From positions 372,001 to 436,000 of the forward strand of contig NZ_CP014518.1 in assembly GCF_001577305.1 (NCBI RefSeq): a stretch of 64,000 nucleotides of DNA. The letters run 5' to 3'. The DNA is from Sinomonas atrocyanea (GTDB lineage Bacteria; Actinomycetota; Actinomycetes; Actinomycetales; Micrococcaceae). How positions within the stretch are numbered: position 1 is the first letter of the stretch; each line of letters opens with the position of its first letter. The position numbers were made by a program, and so were the translations under genes. This document shows, piece by piece, positions 61,020 to 64,000 of the stretch. Under the pieces are notes generated by a model, which saw only the letters and a list, made by a program, of their open reading frames with translations, searched no databases and was not told the DNA's origin.

Positions 61020-62453
61020 ATGACAATGACGTCTTCACCCACCCCCGCCCCGTCGAAGGCCGGCACGCTCGGCCTGAGGAGCATCATCGGCTACGGCGCG
61101 GGCGACGCCGCGAACAACCTCGCCTTCACCACCACCACGATGTTCCTGCTCGTCTACTACACCGACGTGGCCGGAATCTCCGCGGCCGCCGCGGGGACCC
61201 TGTTCCTCGTGGTGCGCGTCTTCGACGCCTTCTCCGATCTGTTCGCGGGCCGCATGGTGGACCGCACCTACACCAAGCGGTGGGGCAAGTTCCGCCCCTT
61301 CATCCTCTTCGGCGCCGTGCCGCTCATGGTGCTCACGGTCCTGAACTTCCACATCCCGCAGATCGGGGCCGGCGGGAAGCTCGCCTACGCCTACGTCGTG
61401 TACGCGGCCTTGGGTCTGGCCTACTCGCTCGTGAACATCCCCTACGGCTCGATGGCCGGCGCCATGACGCCACAGCCCAAGGAGCGCGCCAAGCTCGCAT
61501 CCTCGCGGACCATCGGGGCGCTGCTCGTCGGCTCCGCCCTCGGCATCTTCGTGGCCCCGCTGCTCAAGGCCGGCGCCGACCTCCAGCCGATCTTCACGAC
61601 CGTGACGGTCGTCTTCATGGTCCTCGGCGTCGCCCTGTACCTGGTCACGTTCTTCACCACCCGCGAGAAGGTGGTCCGCGACGTGCCGAAGGTCTCCTTC
61701 AAGCAGAGCATGCGCACCCTCAAGGGCAACCGGCCCCTGCTGATGCTGTGCCTGTCCTCGGTGCTCTTCCTCTCCGGCTACCTTTCCCTGACCACCGTGC
61801 AGGTCTACTACTTCCGCGACGTGCTCCACAGCCTCGGCCTCGTCCCCGTGCTCTCCATCGCCCAGCTCGTCGTCACGCTCGCCCTCGGCGCCGTGATGCC
61901 CGCCGTCGTGGCCAGGGCCGGCAAGCGCGCGGCCTACATCGCCTTCGTCGGCGTCCTCGTGGTGGGCGGCGTGATCGTGCTCCTCGCGCCCGCCGCCCTC
62001 GCGTGGCTCGGCTTCCTCGGCTTCCTCATCGCGATGGCCGGGATCGTCGGCGTCAACATCGTCGTGTGGGCGCTCGAGGCGGACACCGTCGAGTACGGCG
62101 AGTGGAAGACCGGGGTCCGTTCGGAGGGCATCATCTACTCCCTCTTCTCGTTCACCCGCAAGACGGGCCAGGCGATCGGCGGTGCCCTCGCCGGCTACGC
62201 GATCGCCTGGGGCGGCTACAACGGTCACGCGGCCCAGCAGTCCCCGCAGGCGGTGCTCGGGATCCAGATCGCCGCGGGCCTCATCCCGGCCGTCCTCGCC
62301 CTCGCCGCCGGCGCGATCATGGTCTTCTACAACCTCACCGACGAGCGGCACGCCACGATCGTCGCCGAGATCCGCGAGCGGCACGCCCAGGCAGGGGCCG
62401 GCCTCGGCGCGGATTCGGAGACGGTCGCGCTGCACTCGCAGCCGGAGGCCTGA
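61020..62453 (+). CDS. uidB: Glucuronide:cation symporter (GPH family)
   Basis: 477 residues and about 12 helices. GYGAGDAANNLAFTTTTMFLLVYYTDVAG, RVFDAFSDLFAGRMVDRTYTKRWGKFRPFILFGA and VNIPYGSMAGAMTPQPKERAKLASSRTIG are hallmark GPH (UidB/MelB) segments, given as spans within residues 20-165. It lies 33 bp after uidA in the same unit, so it imports beta-glucuronides for the enzyme, parallel to the ABC system at 50-53.5 kb. The upstream ATG 61020 has no strong Shine-Dalgarno; ATG 61026 is possible. Confidence 0.9.
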   Translation: MTMTSSPTPAPSKAGTLGLRSIIGYGAGDAANNLAFTTTTMFLLVYYTDVAGISAAAAGTLFLVVRVFDAFSDLFAGRMVDRTYTKRWGKFRPFILFGAVPLMVLTVLNFHIPQIGAGGKLAYAYVVYAALGLAYSLVNIPYGSMAGAMTPQPKERAKLASSRTIGALLVGSALGIFVAPLLKAGADLQPIFTTVTVVFMVLGVALYLVTFFTTREKVVRDVPKVSFKQSMRTLKGNRPLLMLCLSSVLFLSGYLSLTTVQVYYFRDVLHSLGLVPVLSIAQLVVTLALGAVMPAVVARAGKRAAYIAFVGVLVVGGVIVLLAPAALAWLGFLGFLIAMAGIVGVNIVVWALEADTVEYGEWKTGVRSEGIIYSLFSFTRKTGQAIGGALAGYAIAWGGYNGHAAQQSPQAVLGIQIAAGLIPAVLALAAGAIMVFYNLTDERHATIVAEIRERHAQAGAGLGADSETVALHSQPEA

Positions 62454-62478
62454 GCCGGGGACGGCAGCGGGGCGGGAC

Positions 62479-62509
62479 GGCGACGGGAGGCGGGCTCCCC
62501 GCCGTCGCC
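62479..62509 (+). terminator. Candidate terminator after uidB
   Basis: GGCGGG-CTC-CCCGCC (62489-62503) extended by GGCGAC/GTCGCC (62479-62484 with 62504-62509) across a 4-nt bulge, 26 bp past the uidB stop. Confidence 0.5.
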
Positions 62510-62639
62510 CGCCTCGGCGTTCCCTCCAAAATCCCCCGGGCATTGGCCAGTTTGTGGCGCGTTAACTGGACATTCACCCGCGCGATGTCTTGGATGTGTG
62601 CACTGGGGAAACTGACTCCGAGACGATAGAAGGGTCCCG

Positions 62640-63613
62640 ATGGGCACCATCCAGGCCGAGCATCCGCGGCCGCGCCACTTCCTCCTCCACGTCAGCGACA
62701 CGCACCTCCTCGGCGACGGCCTCCTCGCGGGCTCCCTCGACTCCGAGGCCCGGCTGCGCCGCCTGTTCGCCCAGATGCACGACGCCGGGGGCTCGCCCGA
62801 GGCGATCGTCGTCACCGGCGATCTCGCGGACCGGGGCGAGCCGGAGGCGTACGCGCGGCTGCGCGAGATCGCGGAGCCGGCCGCCGAGGCCCTCGGAGCG
62901 CGCCTGATCTGGGCCATGGGCAACCACGACTCGCGGCCCGCGCTCCGGGAGCACCTCCTCGGCGAGGAGCCGTCGGCGGAGCCGTTCGACCGGGTGCACT
63001 GGGTCAACGGGCTGCGCGTCGTGGTGATCGACACGAGCGTTCCGGGCGCCCACCACGGCGAGCTCTCGCCCGGGCAGCTCGACTGGCTCGCCGAGGAGCT
63101 GAGCTTCCCGGCGCCGGACGGGACCATCCTGGCCATGCACCACCCGCCCGTGCCGAGCGTGCAGGAGCTCGCGGTGCTCGTGGAGCTGCGCGGGCAGGCC
63201 GCGCTCGCGGACGTGCTGCGCGGCTCGGATGTGCGGGCGATCCTCGCCGGCCACCTGCACTACTCGACCTCAGGCACCTTCGCGGGGTCCCCGTGTCCGT
63301 CGCCTCCGCCACGTGCTACACGCAGGATCTGGCCGCCGCCGTCCACCCGGCCACGGGCCTGCGGGCCACGCGCGGCCGGGACGACGCCCAGGCGTACAAC
63401 CTGGTCCACGTCTACGCGGACTCCGTGCTGCACTCGGTGGTGCCGGCCGCGGGCGGCGACACGGTGGGACGGTTCGTGCCCGCCGAGGATGTGGAGCGCA
63501 TCCTCGCCGAGCACGGGGTCACCTTCCCCGCCGACGACGGCGCGGGCCGGCGCTCACGCCGGAGCACGTCCGAGAGGATCGGGCCCGCCACCGGCATGCT
63601 GCCCACCGTCTGA
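62640..63613 (+). pseudogene. CpdA-like metallophosphoesterase with a single-base frameshift
   Basis: Joined over the break this is a protein of about 324 residues. Calcineurin-type metal motifs are in order: HVSDTHLLGDG, VTGDLADRG, WAMGNHDSR, AMHHPPVPS and LAGHLHYSTSG. This is the class III cyclic-nucleotide phosphodiesterase (CpdA/Rv0805-like) arrangement. The frame changes at 63284-63287; a fifth G restores GTFAGVPVSVASATCYTQDL. AGAAGG precedes ATG 62640. All catalytic motifs lie before the break, but the C-terminal third would be lost if the shift is real. Confidence 0.8.
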
Positions 63614-63623
63614 GACGGCGGGG

Positions 63624-64000
63624 TTACCGCTCCCAGGGCGCGGGGATGGGGAAGTACTTCTCGAGGAAGTCCGTCACCCGTTCCTGGCGCTCCTCGCCGG
63701 AGACCTCGGGGAACGAGCCGTCGTTGAGGCAGAAGAAGTCCTGATTTCGCTTCTTGAGCAGCTTGGGCAGCGCATCGAGCCCCGCGCGCACCGTCGTGTC
63801 GATGTACTGGACCTTCGCGCCGACCTTCGTCACCGCGCGGCCCGTGAGCAGCGCGTAGTAGTGGTAGAAGGAATTGGTGACCGAGATGCTGTCCCACGAG
63901 CGGAAGCGCGCGGCCGCCGTCCGGGCGAACTCCTCGGGGAACTCCTGCTCCATCTCGAGCAGCACGGACTTCCGCAGGGGCGCCGCCGTGTGCTCGAGGT
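63624..64000 (-). CDS. Stealth-family phosphotransferase, C-terminal part
   Basis: The gene runs off the right edge; the last 125 or so residues are visible, beginning LEHTAAPLRKSVLLEMEQEFPEEF. TNSFYHYYALLTGRAV and FFCLNDGSFPEVSGEERQERVTDFLEKYFPIPAPWER match conserved regions 3-4 of Stealth proteins (CpsY-like), which transfer hexose-1-phosphate to build phosphodiester-linked surface polysaccharides. It converges on the phosphodiesterase gene with a 10-bp gap. The catalytic N-terminal regions are outside the window. Confidence 0.8.
   Translation of the reverse strand, partial: LEHTAAPLRKSVLLEMEQEFPEEFARTAAARFRSWDSISVTNSFYHYYALLTGRAVTKVGAKVQYIDTTVRAGLDALPKLLKKRNQDFFCLNDGSFPEVSGEERQERVTDFLEKYFPIPAPWER

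Noticed and set aside
59199..62453. A 1084-residue frame suggesting a uidA-uidB fusion
   Set aside because: The first 600 residues are an off-frame shadow of uidA (Arg/Gly/Ala-rich, no motifs). The transporter starts at 61020.

Overview
The window is 64 kb of very GC-rich chromosomal DNA from an actinobacterium. Gene families, GTG/ATGA-coupled operons, -10 boxes of the TAnnnT type and many apparently leaderless genes point to Micrococcaceae (Arthrobacter/Sinomonas-like). That placement is inference from gene content, not from a marker gene. No insertion sequence, integrase, prophage, CRISPR array or rRNA was seen. No gap above 300 bases lacks a gene.

Layout. 1-12 kb: the end of an MFS transporter coupled to a 3-hydroxybutyrate dehydrogenase; an amino-acid permease divergent from an IclR regulator; a quinone-reductase-like enzyme divergent from its TetR; an LCP cell-wall ligase; and the histidine-utilisation genes hutU-hutH. 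12-27 kb: a MarR/ClC pair, a DUF4396 membrane protein, an MFS-USP fusion with its MarR, hutG, an EF-G-like GTPase, a PadR pair, a purine permease, a CopC-like protein, and a tandem universal stress protein followed by a palindromic element. 27.4-28 kb: tRNA-Glu, tRNA-Asp and tRNA-Phe. 28-33 kb: an MFS/TetR pair and a five-gene Asp23/AmaP envelope operon. 33-40 kb: a protein built on six identical 33-bp repeats, a trehalose/maltose-type ABC operon ending in its LacI regulator, and a three-gene membrane stress cluster. 40-43 kb: xthA and nadE. 43-62.5 kb: a large hexuronate/hexuronide island. 62.6-64 kb: a CpdA-like phosphodiesterase and the end of a Stealth-family phosphotransferase.

How the genes work together. 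The island encodes a nearly complete route. Beta-glucuronides enter through an ABC importer (no ATPase gene here) or a UidB-type symporter. UidA releases glucuronate, which passes through UxaC, UxuB and an enolase-superfamily mannonate dehydratase to 2-keto-3-deoxygluconate, then KdgK and Eda to pyruvate and glyceraldehyde-3-phosphate. Two Gfo/Idh oxidoreductases and two xylose-isomerase-like TIM barrels in the same island have no assigned step. Five promoters carry a TGGCAA-N-CG-N-TTGCC palindrome over the -35 box. Each also has an extra GGCAA half-site exactly 10 bp upstream, which I read as the operator of the LacI protein at 49-50 kb. A separate IclR-type palindrome (GTCCGG-N4-CCGGAC) recurs before the permease/IclR pair, hutU and hutG, tying these scattered genes into a probable hut regulon.

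Caveat: five genes contain six single-base deletions, each in a short G or C run. This looks more like consensus error than true decay, so these genes are probably intact in the organism.
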